Assembly: GCA_023150375.1 (NCBI GenBank)
Contig: JAKLLA010000022.1
Span: forward strand, 1 to 64,000
Length of the DNA: 64,000 nt
DNA from: Burkholderiaceae bacterium
Lineage (GTDB): Bacteria > Pseudomonadota > Gammaproteobacteria > Burkholderiales > Burkholderiaceae_C
Direction of reading: 5' to 3'
Part shown: positions 8,967-18,757 of the stretch, in pieces
How the letters are laid out: each line of letters begins with the position of its first letter
Numbering within the stretch: the stretch's first letter is position 1
Program-made: the position numbers and the translations under genes
Notes under the pieces: generated by a model
What the model was told of the DNA's origin: nothing
Databases searched by the model: none
Seen by the model: only the letters and a program-made list of their open reading frames with translations

Positions 8967-9785
8967 GTGAAGCACTCGTTGAATCGCGTGGCGGCAGCCC
9001 CCCCCTCCCCCAGCCGGTCGCCGAGCCCGTCGGCCGCGCCGGCAACGCCCAGGCGCCGGCGCTGGCCCTCGGTGACGCTGGCGGTGGTGACCTGCCTGGT
9101 CGCGGGCGTGGTGGCGCAGCAGAGCCTGATCATCCTGGCGGCGGACTGGGAATCGTCCATCGCCCGGACCCGGATCATGAAGTGGGCCACCGGCAAGGAA
9201 GCCTGGGACGACGCCCAGTGGGAGCGCGCCCGCCTCGACCTCGAGCGCGCCCTGCAGCTCACCCCGCGCGATGCCACGCTGCACGACGCGATGGCACAGC
9301 TCTACAGCATCCGCGCCAACGCGGTGTGGACCACCGGCGAGCCGGGCACGCCCGAGCTGGCGCTGTACGGCAAGGCGCGCGAGCACCAGGAGGTTTCGCT
9401 GCGCATCCGGCCGCTGCACGCCAACGCCTGGGCCAACCTGGCCATGGTGCACTACGCGCTCAACAGCCCGCCCGAGCAGCTCTACGACGCCTGGCGCCAG
9501 GCGCTGAAGATCGGCCCGCAGGAACCCGAGGTGCAGCAGACCCTGCTGACCGTGGCGGCCGACACCTGGGAAGTCGCCCCGCCGGACGTACGCCAGTGGG
9601 CCGAACAGCGCCGGCCGGGCTTCGGCGCCGAGATGGAACGCCGCATCGCCCAGGCCGAGGCGGACGATGCCGCGGCCCTGGCGGCGGCGCAGGCGGCGTC
9701 GGCGGCGTCGGCGGCATCCTCGGCATCGGCGGCATCGGCGGCGTCTGCATCGGCCGCGGCAACGGCCTCCCCCCCCACGCGGTAA
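8967..9785 (+). CDS. Membrane-anchored TPR-repeat protein
   Basis: A 272-residue protein with a Pro/Arg-rich cytosolic N-terminus, one membrane helix at about residues 35-55 (SVTLAVVTCLVAGVVAQQ), and a probably periplasmic domain. The domain carries tetratricopeptide-like repeats (WERARLDLERALQLTPRDA; LRIRPLHANAWANLAMVHY; WRQALKIGPQEPEVQ). The last ~45 residues are an Ala/Ser tract. The start is GTG at 8967, 8 bases after the phosphatase gene, so the two probably form one operon. TPR proteins are frequent in exopolysaccharide loci as assembly partners of the export channel. The exact partner is unknown. Confidence 0.75.
   Translation: MKHSLNRVAAAPPSPSRSPSPSAAPATPRRRRWPSVTLAVVTCLVAGVVAQQSLIILAADWESSIARTRIMKWATGKEAWDDAQWERARLDLERALQLTPRDATLHDAMAQLYSIRANAVWTTGEPGTPELALYGKAREHQEVSLRIRPLHANAWANLAMVHYALNSPPEQLYDAWRQALKIGPQEPEVQQTLLTVAADTWEVAPPDVRQWAEQRRPGFGAEMERRIAQAEADDAAALAAAQAASAASAASSASAASAASASAAATASPPTR
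9681..9760 (+). repeat. Low-complexity GCGGC(G/A)TCG repeats in TPR gene
   Basis: Imperfect tandem copies of GCGGCGTCG / GCGGCATCG encode alternating Ala/Ser residues at the C-terminus of the TPR protein. Length variation by slippage is plausible. Confidence 0.65.
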
Positions 9786-9960
9786 TCGCAGCGCCGACGG
9801 CTACGGGAGTATGCCGGGCGCCGCCACGGCATCGTCTGTCGGCGTTTCCGGGTTATCCGGGAAGGCGGCTGGAGCTTCCCTGGAGAATCGTGGCAGCCGA
9901 TTGCGCGAGGATATCAGCGCGTGAGCCACCGGGATCGAACGGCAGGATTCTTCGGCAGCA

Positions 9961-9997
9961 AAGAAAAAGGGGCCGCCGGTATGACCCGGCAGCCCCT
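9961..9997 (-). terminator. Rho-independent terminator of the PEP-CTERM gene
   Basis: Read on the minus strand, an 11-bp stem with one mismatch (9970-9980 with 9987-9997, sequence GGGGCTGCCGG/CCGGCGGCCCC) is followed by TTTTTCTTT. It begins 25 bases beyond the stop codon at 10022. This is a textbook intrinsic terminator. It may also serve the convergent exopolysaccharide transcript. Confidence 0.82.
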
Positions 9998-10021
9998 TGG
10001 AATCTCAGCTCAGGGCTGGAT

Positions 10022-10741
10022 TCAGGCCTTGTTGGCGCGGCGGCGGCGGCTCATGAAGCCCAGGGCGCCCAGGCCGGCCAGCATCATCGCGTAGGTCTCG
10101 GGCTCGGGAACCGGAGCGGCTTCGAAGTCCAGACCGACGATCGGCGTGTTGGTGCCGAAGGCGTCGTAGTAGTTCGTCACGTTGACGATGAAGGCGGTGG
10201 TGCCCACCGGCGCTTCGCCGACGCCGCTGCCGAAGGTCATCTCCAGCCAGCCGCTGTCCGGGCCGGCGGTGTTGAACACCGAGGCGGCGTAGGTGTAGGT
10301 GTAGGTACCCGCGTAGTTGCCGGCGAAGGTGATGCTGACGGTGTCGTCGTAGCCGTCGGCCGTGTAGGCGTAGTCGGCGGTCAGCAGACGCACGGCGACC
10401 TTGTCACCGGCGACCGTGGCCTGGCTGGTGTCGGCGAAGTTCAGCACGTAGTGCATCTGGTCGGCAACCGGGTCGACCGACGACGTGGCCGGCGGGCTCA
10501 GCGGACGCAGAACACCGAAATAGCTGCCGTAGGCGGCGCTCCAGGTGTCGCTGTACGTGAACGCCGGATCGGCGTCGTCGAACAGCGTGAACGGCATGCT
10601 GGTCTGCGCGTACAGCTGCGTGCCCGGCAGGACCGTCCAGCCGTTGGTGGTGCCGTCTTCGAACCCGGGGTTCGTCAGGGCGAAAGCCGACGTGCTGCTC
10701 AGGGCAGCGAGGGCGGCGATGGAAACGAGCTTCTTGAACAT
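10022..10741 (-). CDS. PEP-CTERM sorting domain protein (secreted)
   Basis: A 239-residue exported protein. An N-terminal signal peptide (MFKKLVSIAALAALSSTSAFA) is followed by a beta-rich, Tyr/Thr/Gly-rich domain beginning NPGFEDG, a carbohydrate-binding-like start common in this class. It ends with the sorting signal VPEPETYAMMLAGLGALGF and a basic SRRRR tail at about residues 213-236. PEP-CTERM proteins are processed by exosortase and are associated with exopolysaccharide loci, consistent with the genes at 620-9785; no exosortase gene lies in this window. The frame is open to 10909, but the signal peptide fixes the start at 10741. The binding target is unknown. Confidence 0.9.
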   Translation of the reverse strand: MFKKLVSIAALAALSSTSAFALTNPGFEDGTTNGWTVLPGTQLYAQTSMPFTLFDDADPAFTYSDTWSAAYGSYFGVLRPLSPPATSSVDPVADQMHYVLNFADTSQATVAGDKVAVRLLTADYAYTADGYDDTVSITFAGNYAGTYTYTYAASVFNTAGPDSGWLEMTFGSGVGEAPVGTTAFIVNVTNYYDAFGTNTPIVGLDFEAAPVPEPETYAMMLAGLGALGFMSRRRRANKA

Positions 10742-11094
10742 GAAAGGACCCCCATGAAAGCTTGGCAACCCGCCAAGTGGATCTGCACCGGAAGTGGTGT
10801 AGTGAATCCTATCGAAGGAGGTGGGCTGCGTCTGCCCTCGAGCGCCCCGCGATCCGGGGGTTTGTGGTGTAGGCGACGCCACACCGGCGATCCTGGAAAC
10901 CATATGCAACAGCCTGTGGGGGCTGGAAACAGGCCCCGAATTCGGCCCGGTTCCGAGGGGATATGCGAAATATCACGGAAAAGCCCTGCAAAAAGCCTCC
11001 CCATACCCCCATGAACAGGGGACCGCACCGAATCTCCGACGCGCAACACGCGCACCGCCCACCCCCGCGAGCAGGTGCTGCCACAAAAAACAGC
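10742..11094. other. Upstream region of the PEP-CTERM gene
   Basis: About 350 gene-free bases lie upstream of the minus-strand PEP-CTERM gene. They contain a small perfect hairpin CTTGGC-AACCC-GCCAAG (10761-10777) in the likely 5' leader, close to the start codon. I found no sigma-54-type GG/GC pair at the right spacing and no clear sigma-70 promoter. Confidence 0.4.
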
Positions 11095-11095
11095 G

Positions 11096-11170
11096 GGGGT
11101 CAGGTCTTGCCTTTTGCCTGTCCGTCGGCCTCGAGACAGGCCAAGGTAGCAAAAGACAAGACCTGACCCC
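11096..11170. repeat. Palindromic REP-like element, copy A
   Basis: The outer arms GGGGTCAGGTCTTGCCTTTTG and CAAAAGACAAGACCTGACCCC are near-perfect inverted repeats. An inner stem CCTGTC/GACAGG (11117-11122 and 11135-11140) closes a GTCGGCCTC-type loop. The same arms recur at 12662-12736. The two copies bracket amtB. Size and structure fit a REP/REPIN-type mobile repeat that is mobilised in trans; no transposase is present here. Confidence 0.75.
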
Positions 11171-11206
11171 GTAGGAACTGGGGTGCGGGGGTGCCCCCGC
11201 AGGGGC

Positions 11207-12424
11207 TCACCAGTTCACTTCACGCTCGGGCGTGGCGCCGATCTTGTGGATGGAGAGGTCGGCGCCTTCGTACTCTTCTTCCTGGCTCAGGCGCAGGCCG
11301 ACGAAAGCCTTGAGGGTGCCGTAGACGACGAAGCCGCCGCCCAGGGCCCAGGCGATGGCCAGCGTGGTGCCGATGAGCTGGCTGGCGAGGCTGACGCCGC
11401 CCAGGCCGCCCAGGGCCTGCTGGCCGAAGATGCCGCAGGCAATGCCGCCCCAGGCGCCGCAGAGGCCGTGCAGGGGCCAGACACCGAGCACGTCGTCGAT
11501 CTTCCAGCGGTTCTGGGTGAGGGTGAAGAGGCTGACGAAGATCGCGCCGGCGATGCCGCCGGTGATCAGCGCGCCCGCGGGGTGCATGAGGTCGGAGCCG
11601 GCGCAGACGGCCACCAGGCCGGCGAGCGGACCGTTGTGCGCAAAGCCGGGGTCGTTGCGCCCCATCAGCACGGCCACCAGGGTGCCGCCGACCATGGCCA
11701 TCAGGGAGTTGACCGCCACCAGGCCGGAGATCTTGTCGAGGGTCTGCGCGCTCATCACGTTGAAGCCGAACCAGCCCACCGCAAGCACCCAGGCGCCCAG
11801 TGCGAGAAAGGGGATGCTCGACGGCGGATGTGCGCTGACGATATGGCCCCCCTTGCCGTCCTTGCGATAGCGCCCTGCCCGCGCACCGAGCAGCACGACG
11901 GCAGCCAGGCCGATCCAGCCGCCCACCGCATGCACCACGACGCTGCCGGCGAAGTCGTGGAAGGCCGCGCCGAAGGTGGCCTCGAGCCAGGCCTGCAGGC
12001 CGAGGTTGCCGTTCCAGGCCACGCCTTCGGAGATCGGGTAGACGACTCCGACGATCACCGCCGTGGCGATGAGCTGCGGGCCGAAGCGGGCGCGCTCGGC
12101 GATGCCGCCGGAGACGATGGCGGGAATGGCCGCCGCGAAGGTCAGCAGGAAGAAGAACTTGACCAGCTCGTAGCCGTTCTTCTGCGCGAGTGTCTCGGCG
12201 CCGACCATGAAGCTGGTGCCGTAGGCAACCAGGTAGCCGACGAAGAAGTAGGCGATGGTCGAGACGGCGAAGTCGACCAGGATCTTGACCAGGGCGTTGA
12301 CCTGGTTCTTCTTGCGCACCGTGCCAAGTTCGAGAAAGGCAAAGCCGGCGTGCATGGCGAGCACCATGATGGCGCCGAGCAGGATGAAGAGCGCATTCGC
12401 GCCCTGCTGGAGGGACGGTTCCAT
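11207..12424 (-). CDS. amtB: Ammonium transporter (Amt family)
   Basis: A 405-residue inner-membrane ammonium channel with about eleven hydrophobic helices from NALFILLGAIMVLAMHAGF onward. The pore residues of the family are visible: the conserved Asp in HDFAGSVVVHAVGG with the first pore His (about residue 162), and the twin His in WPLHGLCGAWGG (about residue 316). No P-II gene (glnK) lies next to it, which is unusual for amt genes. The frame continues to 12544, but the Pro-rich extra residues are atypical, so the ATG at 12424 is preferred. The ribosome binding site is weak for either start. Palindromic repeats lie on both sides. Confidence 0.92.
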   Translation of the reverse strand: MEPSLQQGANALFILLGAIMVLAMHAGFAFLELGTVRKKNQVNALVKILVDFAVSTIAYFFVGYLVAYGTSFMVGAETLAQKNGYELVKFFFLLTFAAAIPAIVSGGIAERARFGPQLIATAVIVGVVYPISEGVAWNGNLGLQAWLEATFGAAFHDFAGSVVVHAVGGWIGLAAVVLLGARAGRYRKDGKGGHIVSAHPPSSIPFLALGAWVLAVGWFGFNVMSAQTLDKISGLVAVNSLMAMVGGTLVAVLMGRNDPGFAHNGPLAGLVAVCAGSDLMHPAGALITGGIAGAIFVSLFTLTQNRWKIDDVLGVWPLHGLCGAWGGIACGIFGQQALGGLGGVSLASQLIGTTLAIAWALGGGFVVYGTLKAFVGLRLSQEEEYEGADLSIHKIGATPEREVNW

Positions 12425-12592
12425 GGGGGATTGAGGCTGAGGTGGGAAGGCCCCGGGCTTGTGCATCGCGGGCGCCGCATGCACGCCCTTCGGGCCACCC
12501 ACGCACCGGGAGCAGGCAGCGCGCACCGCGCTCGCAAGATCCATTCCGCATCAGGTGCGAACCATGCCTCAGCAGAAGGCACCGCGATCACG

Positions 12593-12608
12593 CACGGTGC
12601 GCACCGTG
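12593..12608. promoter_or_regulatory. 16-bp perfect palindrome, possible operator
   Basis: CACGGTGCGCACCGTG is a perfect palindrome 169 bases upstream of the amtB start. It contains GGTGC/GCACC half-sites in the opposite order to the usual NtrC site (GCACC...GGTGC), so I do not call it NtrC. A regulator of amtB or rhlE could bind here. Confidence 0.35.
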
Positions 12609-12661
12609 ACGGGGAGCTCAAAGACGGTGCAACGCGCGGTGGTGGTGCATCCCCTTCGGAT

Positions 12662-12736
12662 GGGGTCAGGTCTTGCCTTTTGCTACCTTGCTCGACTCGA
12701 TACGGTACAGGGTAACAAAAGGCAAGACCTGACCCC
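12662..12736. repeat. Palindromic REP-like element, copy B
   Basis: The arms GGGGTCAGGTCTTGCCTTTTG and CAAAAGGCAAGACCTGACCCC are perfect complements over 21 bases, followed inward by TACC/GGTA and a variable loop. The arms match those of copy A (11096-11170), while the loop differs, as expected for a dispersed REP-type family under selection for the hairpin arms. Confidence 0.78.
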
Positions 12737-12928
12737 CGCTGAAGAAAAGGTCGGCGCGGGAGGCGGGGGATGGCTACAATGCGCCCGCGCTGGCTGCACC
12801 AGTCCGGTCGGCGCAGTCGATCCGACACTTCTTCCGACCGCTTCAGCGATTCCGACTGGCGCCCTCTCCCCGAGTGGCTGCACGCTGAGGTTGCCCGCCG
12901 AGCGGCGGGATCCCCCCCTACCCCTGTA

Positions 12929-14497
<1,569 letters not shown>

Positions 14498-15152
14498 TCG
14501 ATCGCCAGGTCGGCTGCCCACCCGGCCCTTTGTGCCGGGGAGCATACCGCTGCCGCAGACTGCGGCCCAGCCAGGCGTCGAACAGCACGCGCGTCGCGGC
14601 GCGTTCGAGGATGGCCGGCGGCACGCGCGGAGCGTGCGGCCGGCGCAATTCCCACATCGGCCAGACCGGCGCCGGCACCTCGCGGCGCAGGCACTGGCGG
14701 CCGTCCTCGGCAGGGTCGGCGGCATCGCCGACGAAGCCGTGATGGGTCAGGAAGGCCTGCAGCACCGGATCGACCTGGGCGTCGATCACGGTTTCCAGGC
14801 GGGGCGCCCCACAAGCGCAGGCCACGTCTGCCGCATAGCGCAGCAGCGCCGAGCCGACCCCCTGCTCACGCGAACGGGGATCGACGCCGATGAGTTCGAG
14901 CCGGGTTACCCGCCGGCCGGGCAGTACCTGCAGGCGCACCAGTCCGATCAGCCCCTGCGAGGTGATGGCCACCGCGAGGCTGTGGCGCTCGTGGCAGAGC
15001 CAGTGGCTGAGTTGCTGCGGATCCAGCGTGGGAAAGGCCCGTTCGGCCAGCGCCACCAGGCGCGGCCAGTCGAAGATGCGGGCTGCACGCACCCTGGGCG
15101 GCTCGCCGGGGGAAGGCGGCAGGGTTTCGCTGGCATCGTGCTGTTGGGCCAT

Positions 15153-15473
15153 GACGGCGGCTCCGGATCCTGCAGAAGTTGTGAATTGGATCACGATTAG
15201 TGAGGCTTAAGCATGACACGTCACCACATGTAACGCCACCCCGAATTGCCCCTGAAATGCATATTGGCTTGCATCGATTCGCGGGATCGTCGTCCTGGGG
15301 CAACGCTGAAGGCGCCCAGGGGGAACCCAAGGGAGGTCTGCGCAATTGGACCGGTCGCTGCGTGTTTGACCTGGGTCGAAGGTGGACGGCCCCGGGGGTC
15401 GGCGCCGATGCCCGGCGGCGCAGCACGCTGGCATGCTTGCAGTCGATTTCGCACTGAAGGAAGGAGCGCGCTC
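15153..15473. other. Divergent intergenic region upstream of the MBL-fold gene
   Basis: About 320 bases between the divergent GNAT and MBL-fold genes. It is locally less GC-rich around 15180-15280 and probably holds promoters. No motif, hairpin or small gene stands out. Confidence 0.4.
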
Positions 15474-16853
15474 ATGCAGATTCAATTCCTCGGCGCGGCC
15501 GATTGCGTCACCGGCTCGAAGCACCTGGTGCAGTGCAACGGCACGCGGGTGCTGCTGGACTGCGGCATGTTCCAGGGCTGGAAGACGCTGCGCCAGCGCA
15601 ACTGGGCGCCGCTGTCGGTGCCCTCGCACGAGATCGACGCGGTGATCCTCAGCCATGCGCACCTCGACCACAGCGGCTGGCTGCCGGCGCTGGTGCGGCA
15701 GGGGTTTCGCGGGCCGATCTGGTGCAGCCCGGCCACACGCGACCTGGCCGAGGTGATCCTGCTCGATGCGGCCAAGCTGCAGGAGGAGGACGCCCGCCGC
15801 GCCAACCGCGGCGGCTGGAGCCGCCACACCCCTGCCCTGCCGCTGTACACGGTGCGTGATGCGCAGCGGGCGCTGGCCCAGTTCCGCCCGGTGGGCACGG
15901 GCAGGGCCTTCGCGCCGGTGTCCGGCTGGGAGGCACGGCTGACGCCGGTGGGCCACCTGCTGGGCGCCTGCGCGGTGAGCCTGAGCGAGGGGCAGCATCA
16001 GGTGGTGTTCTCGGGCGACCTGGGCCGGGCCGACGACCTGCTGATGCCGGCGCCGCAGGCGGTGCCCACGCCGGCGGACCTGTTGCTGGTGGAGAGCACC
16101 TACGGCGACCGGCTGCACCCGCCCGACGATGCACAGCAGCGTCTGGGCGAGATCATCCGCCGCACGCAGCGGCGCGGCGGCTCGGTGCTGATCCCGACCT
16201 TCGCGGTGGGGCGGGCACAGGCGCTGCTGCTGGTGCTGCAGCGCCTGCGCCGTGCGGGCGAGATTGCGGCCGACCTGCCGATCTACCTGGACAGCCCGAT
16301 GGCACAGGAGGCCACGGCGATCTACCACGCCCACCGCGGCCTGCTGGCGCTGAGCGCGGCCGAGGAGCGCACGCTCTGCGAGGGGGTGCGGCTGGTCAGC
16401 ACGCCAGCCGAGTCGCTGAAGCTGTCACGGCACCGCGGGCCGGCGGTGATCCTGTCCTCCAGCGGCATGGCCACCGGCGGGCGGGTGCTGCTGCACCTGG
16501 CAGCGCTGGCGCCGAACCCGCGCAATGCGGTGGTCTTTCCGGGCTACCAGGTGCCGGGCAGCCGCGGCGGCAAGCTGGTGACCGGCGCGCGGGAGGTGAA
16601 GATCCAGGGCCAGTACGTGGCCGTCAAGGCCGAGGTGACGCACCTGGAGAGCTTCTCGTCGCACGCGGATGCGAACGGCATCCTCGACTGGCTGCGCACG
16701 CTGCCGCAGGCACCGCGGCAGGTCATGGTGGTGCACGGCGACCCGGCTGCGGCCGACTGCCTGCGCACCCGCATCGAGGACGAACTGGGCTGGCCGGCAA
16801 GGGTGCCGCAGCCCGGCGAGGTGCTGCCGCTGAAGGATCTGCCGGCGCGCTGA
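15474..16853 (+). CDS. Metallo-beta-lactamase-fold, beta-CASP RNA exonuclease-type hydrolase
   Basis: A 459-residue protein of the beta-CASP branch (YSH1/CPSF-like bacterial nucleases). The metal-binding motif SHAHLDHSGW is at about residues 60-69, and GHLLGACAVSL, FSGDLGR and STYGDR follow in order. The beta-CASP part carries SSSGMATGGR and the terminal motif C region SSHADANGILDW. This predicts a two-metal RNA nuclease in the cytoplasm. The start ATG has AAGGAAGGAG 8-12 bases before it. The gene appears monocistronic. The RNA substrates are unknown. Confidence 0.85.
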   Translation: MQIQFLGAADCVTGSKHLVQCNGTRVLLDCGMFQGWKTLRQRNWAPLSVPSHEIDAVILSHAHLDHSGWLPALVRQGFRGPIWCSPATRDLAEVILLDAAKLQEEDARRANRGGWSRHTPALPLYTVRDAQRALAQFRPVGTGRAFAPVSGWEARLTPVGHLLGACAVSLSEGQHQVVFSGDLGRADDLLMPAPQAVPTPADLLLVESTYGDRLHPPDDAQQRLGEIIRRTQRRGGSVLIPTFAVGRAQALLLVLQRLRRAGEIAADLPIYLDSPMAQEATAIYHAHRGLLALSAAEERTLCEGVRLVSTPAESLKLSRHRGPAVILSSSGMATGGRVLLHLAALAPNPRNAVVFPGYQVPGSRGGKLVTGAREVKIQGQYVAVKAEVTHLESFSSHADANGILDWLRTLPQAPRQVMVVHGDPAAADCLRTRIEDELGWPARVPQPGEVLPLKDLPAR

Positions 16854-16916
16854 CCGGCGTCGGCCACGGCGTGCGACCCGGACCGGGTGGCACGCCGACC
16901 GGGCCCGGGCAAACCG

Positions 16917-17618
16917 TCAGGGCATCGAACCGTCGTTGCGGTTGCCTGCCGGCGGGCGCGGGGCGGCAGCGCGCGGGCGCTGCTCGGCGCGGGCCTGACG
17001 GGCCTGGGCCTGACGTTCGGCGCGGGCCTTGCGGGCAGCAGCCTGACGCTCGGCACGGCTGAGCCCGGCCTGGCGCGCCTTGTTGCCGGCGGCCTTGCCG
17101 GCCGCAGCCTTGCCGCCGGCCGCACGAGCGGTGGCGCCGGCGCGCTTGGCCTTGCCGGCCGCAGCGGCACGCTTCTGCTTGGCGGCAGCAGCGCGGCGCT
17201 CGGCCGCGCTGCCGGCCTTGGCCTGGGCCGCCTTGCCGCGCTCGGCCAGGCGGGCCTTGCGCTGCTCGGCACGCTGTTCGGCCCGCTGCTCGGCCCGCTT
17301 CCTGGCCGCTTCGGCGCGGGCCTGGCGGCGCGCCTCGGCCGCGGCGGCATCGCGCGCCGGGGCGGCCTGCGCGGCCGGAGCCGCCGGGCGGGCCGGTACC
17401 TCACCGAGGGCAGGCGCCGGTGCGGTCGGCGCGGGCGAGACGCTGATGGGCGCCTGCGGCGCGGCCGCCGGCAGCGGCGGCGGGTTGCCCGGGGAGGTCT
17501 GGATGGGCTGGATCGGCAGGATCGGCCGGGGCTGGCCCTGCGCGTTGCCGTTCTGCGCCACGGCGGGCAGGCCCGCGGCCAGGGCGAGGGCGGCCAGGGC
17601 GGCCTGGAGCATCTTCAT
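16917..17618 (-). CDS. Exported Ala/Arg-rich low-complexity protein (unknown function)
   Basis: A 233-residue protein with a clean signal peptide (MKMLQAALAALALAAGLPAVAQ) and a strong AGGAG ribosome binding site before the ATG. The mature part starts with a Pro-rich stretch (about 25-80) and continues as a highly basic Ala/Arg/Lys/Gln helix-forming region (about 85-215) with repeated AEQRAEQR-type units. No known domain. The charge pattern suggests binding to an acidic partner such as envelope polymer or nucleic acid, but this is inference. The opposite strand also carries a long open frame, which I reject because it lacks an initiation site and signal peptide. Confidence 0.65.
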   Translation of the reverse strand: MKMLQAALAALALAAGLPAVAQNGNAQGQPRPILPIQPIQTSPGNPPPLPAAAPQAPISVSPAPTAPAPALGEVPARPAAPAAQAAPARDAAAAEARRQARAEAARKRAEQRAEQRAEQRKARLAERGKAAQAKAGSAAERRAAAAKQKRAAAAGKAKRAGATARAAGGKAAAGKAAGNKARQAGLSRAERQAAARKARAERQAQARQARAEQRPRAAAPRPPAGNRNDGSMP

Positions 17619-17742
17619 GGGGGTCTCCTGTGTCGGTGTCGGGGCATCAGGCTGGGCGTCGACAGCCCAGCAGGGCCGATGGGCGCGCAGGCGCTGCCGG
17701 AATTATCAGTTCATGGCAGACCGGGGCCAGCGGCCATGCGCA

Positions 17743-18624
17743 TCAATCGAAGCGGCGCTCGCGCATCCACTTGGTGGCCACCCACTTCTCGCCGGCCAGC
17801 ACCGGTGCGCCGCCATGCAGCGTGCGGGTGCTGGGGTGGGCGCGGTCGTAGCTGAAGAAGACGGCGTTGCCCTTGACCGGAGCGACCTCGAGCTGCACGT
17901 CGGGGAAGGTGGTGCCGCCGCCGCGCTCGACGGTGTTGAGGTACATCACCAGCGTGCCCACGCGCTGGCCGCCGCGCTTGAGGATGGTGGCGCTGCCGGG
18001 CTGGGCGGGGTCGAAGTAGTCGTAGTGGGCCTTGTACTCGGCACCGGGCCGGTAGTTCAGCACCTGCACGCCCTCGCCGTTCTCGACCGGCCAGTTCACC
18101 AGGGCGGCGATGCGCGCCTCGATGCGCTTCAGCAGCTCGGACTCGCCGCGCTGGAAGAACATGCCGTGGCTGGTGCGGGCCTCGTTGACCTCGCTGCCGC
18201 CGGTGGCGGTGTCGACGGTCTCGGAGCGGGCCAGACGCGGGCGGGCCTGGGCGACGAGCTGGTCGCATTCCTCGTGGGTCATGAAGCCGCCGAAGACCAC
18301 CACGCGCGGCTCGCGCAGGCTGAGCAGCACCTGCACCTCGCGGTCGTGCGCCCAGACGCGCGAGGGCGAACCGGCCAGGTCGGGCTCGGGCACCGGGGTG
18401 GGCGGGGGCAGCACGTCGCGCTCGCGCCGGCGCGCCAGATGGCGGGTGAGCACCTCTTCGAGCGTGGAGATGGCCACGGGCTCCTGCCAGCCGGCATCGG
18501 TCATGGCCTTGAGAACCGTGTCGGGGCTGTGCCCGGCCTCGGCCTGCTCGACGATCCACTGGCGCAGCTCGGGGCTGGCGGTCTGGGCGGAGGCGCTGTC
18601 GGTGGAAGCGGTCTGCGTGCTCAT
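17743..18624 (-). CDS. 2OG-Fe(II) oxygenase, prolyl 4-hydroxylase-like
   Basis: A 293-residue protein whose residues ~105-290 form a prolyl-4-hydroxylase-type double-stranded beta-helix. The iron ligands appear as HYDYFDP (H-x-D, about residues 198-200) and the distal His in RTLHGGAPV (about 268), with the 2-oxoglutarate-binding Lys in EKWVATKW. The N-terminal ~100 residues hold a small helical segment (LRQWIVEQAEAGHSPDTVL) of unknown role. It would hydroxylate peptidyl proline or another substrate using O2 and 2-oxoglutarate; the target is unknown. The start at 18624 is chosen over 18669 because the upstream residues are Ala/Arg-rich and atypical. Confidence 0.82.
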   Translation of the reverse strand: MSTQTASTDSASAQTASPELRQWIVEQAEAGHSPDTVLKAMTDAGWQEPVAISTLEEVLTRHLARRRERDVLPPPTPVPEPDLAGSPSRVWAHDREVQVLLSLREPRVVVFGGFMTHEECDQLVAQARPRLARSETVDTATGGSEVNEARTSHGMFFQRGESELLKRIEARIAALVNWPVENGEGVQVLNYRPGAEYKAHYDYFDPAQPGSATILKRGGQRVGTLVMYLNTVERGGGTTFPDVQLEVAPVKGNAVFFSYDRAHPSTRTLHGGAPVLAGEKWVATKWMRERRFD

Positions 18625-18757
18625 GGCCGCGATTCTGGCAGCGCGCGCGCCGGCCGGCGGCTGCGACACGTCAAGGAGCGCTGCCGAGGCGTATCGAACG
18701 GTGACGGCCCGGGCTCCACACGGGCCGGGCTGCGCGGCAGGACCCGCCCGCGCGGGC

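Larger units (their letters stand above)
12425..12928. other. Intergenic region between amtB and rhlE
   Basis: A divergent intergenic region of about 500 bases. It holds a 16-bp perfect palindrome (12593-12608) and palindromic repeat copy B (12662-12736). It should contain both promoters. I did not find a convincing sigma-54 element for amtB. The rhlE frame is open from 12770, but the residues before 12929 are not family-like. Confidence 0.45.

Noticed and set aside
10761-10777. Small hairpin before the PEP-CTERM gene as a sigma-54 promoter (TTGGCGGGTTGCC)
   Set aside because: The GG and GC dinucleotides are not at the required 10-base spacing, so only a plain hairpin is noted.
10022-10909. 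Longer PEP-CTERM protein starting at 10909
   Set aside because: The signal peptide beginning at 10741 must be N-terminal; the extra residues are leader sequence.
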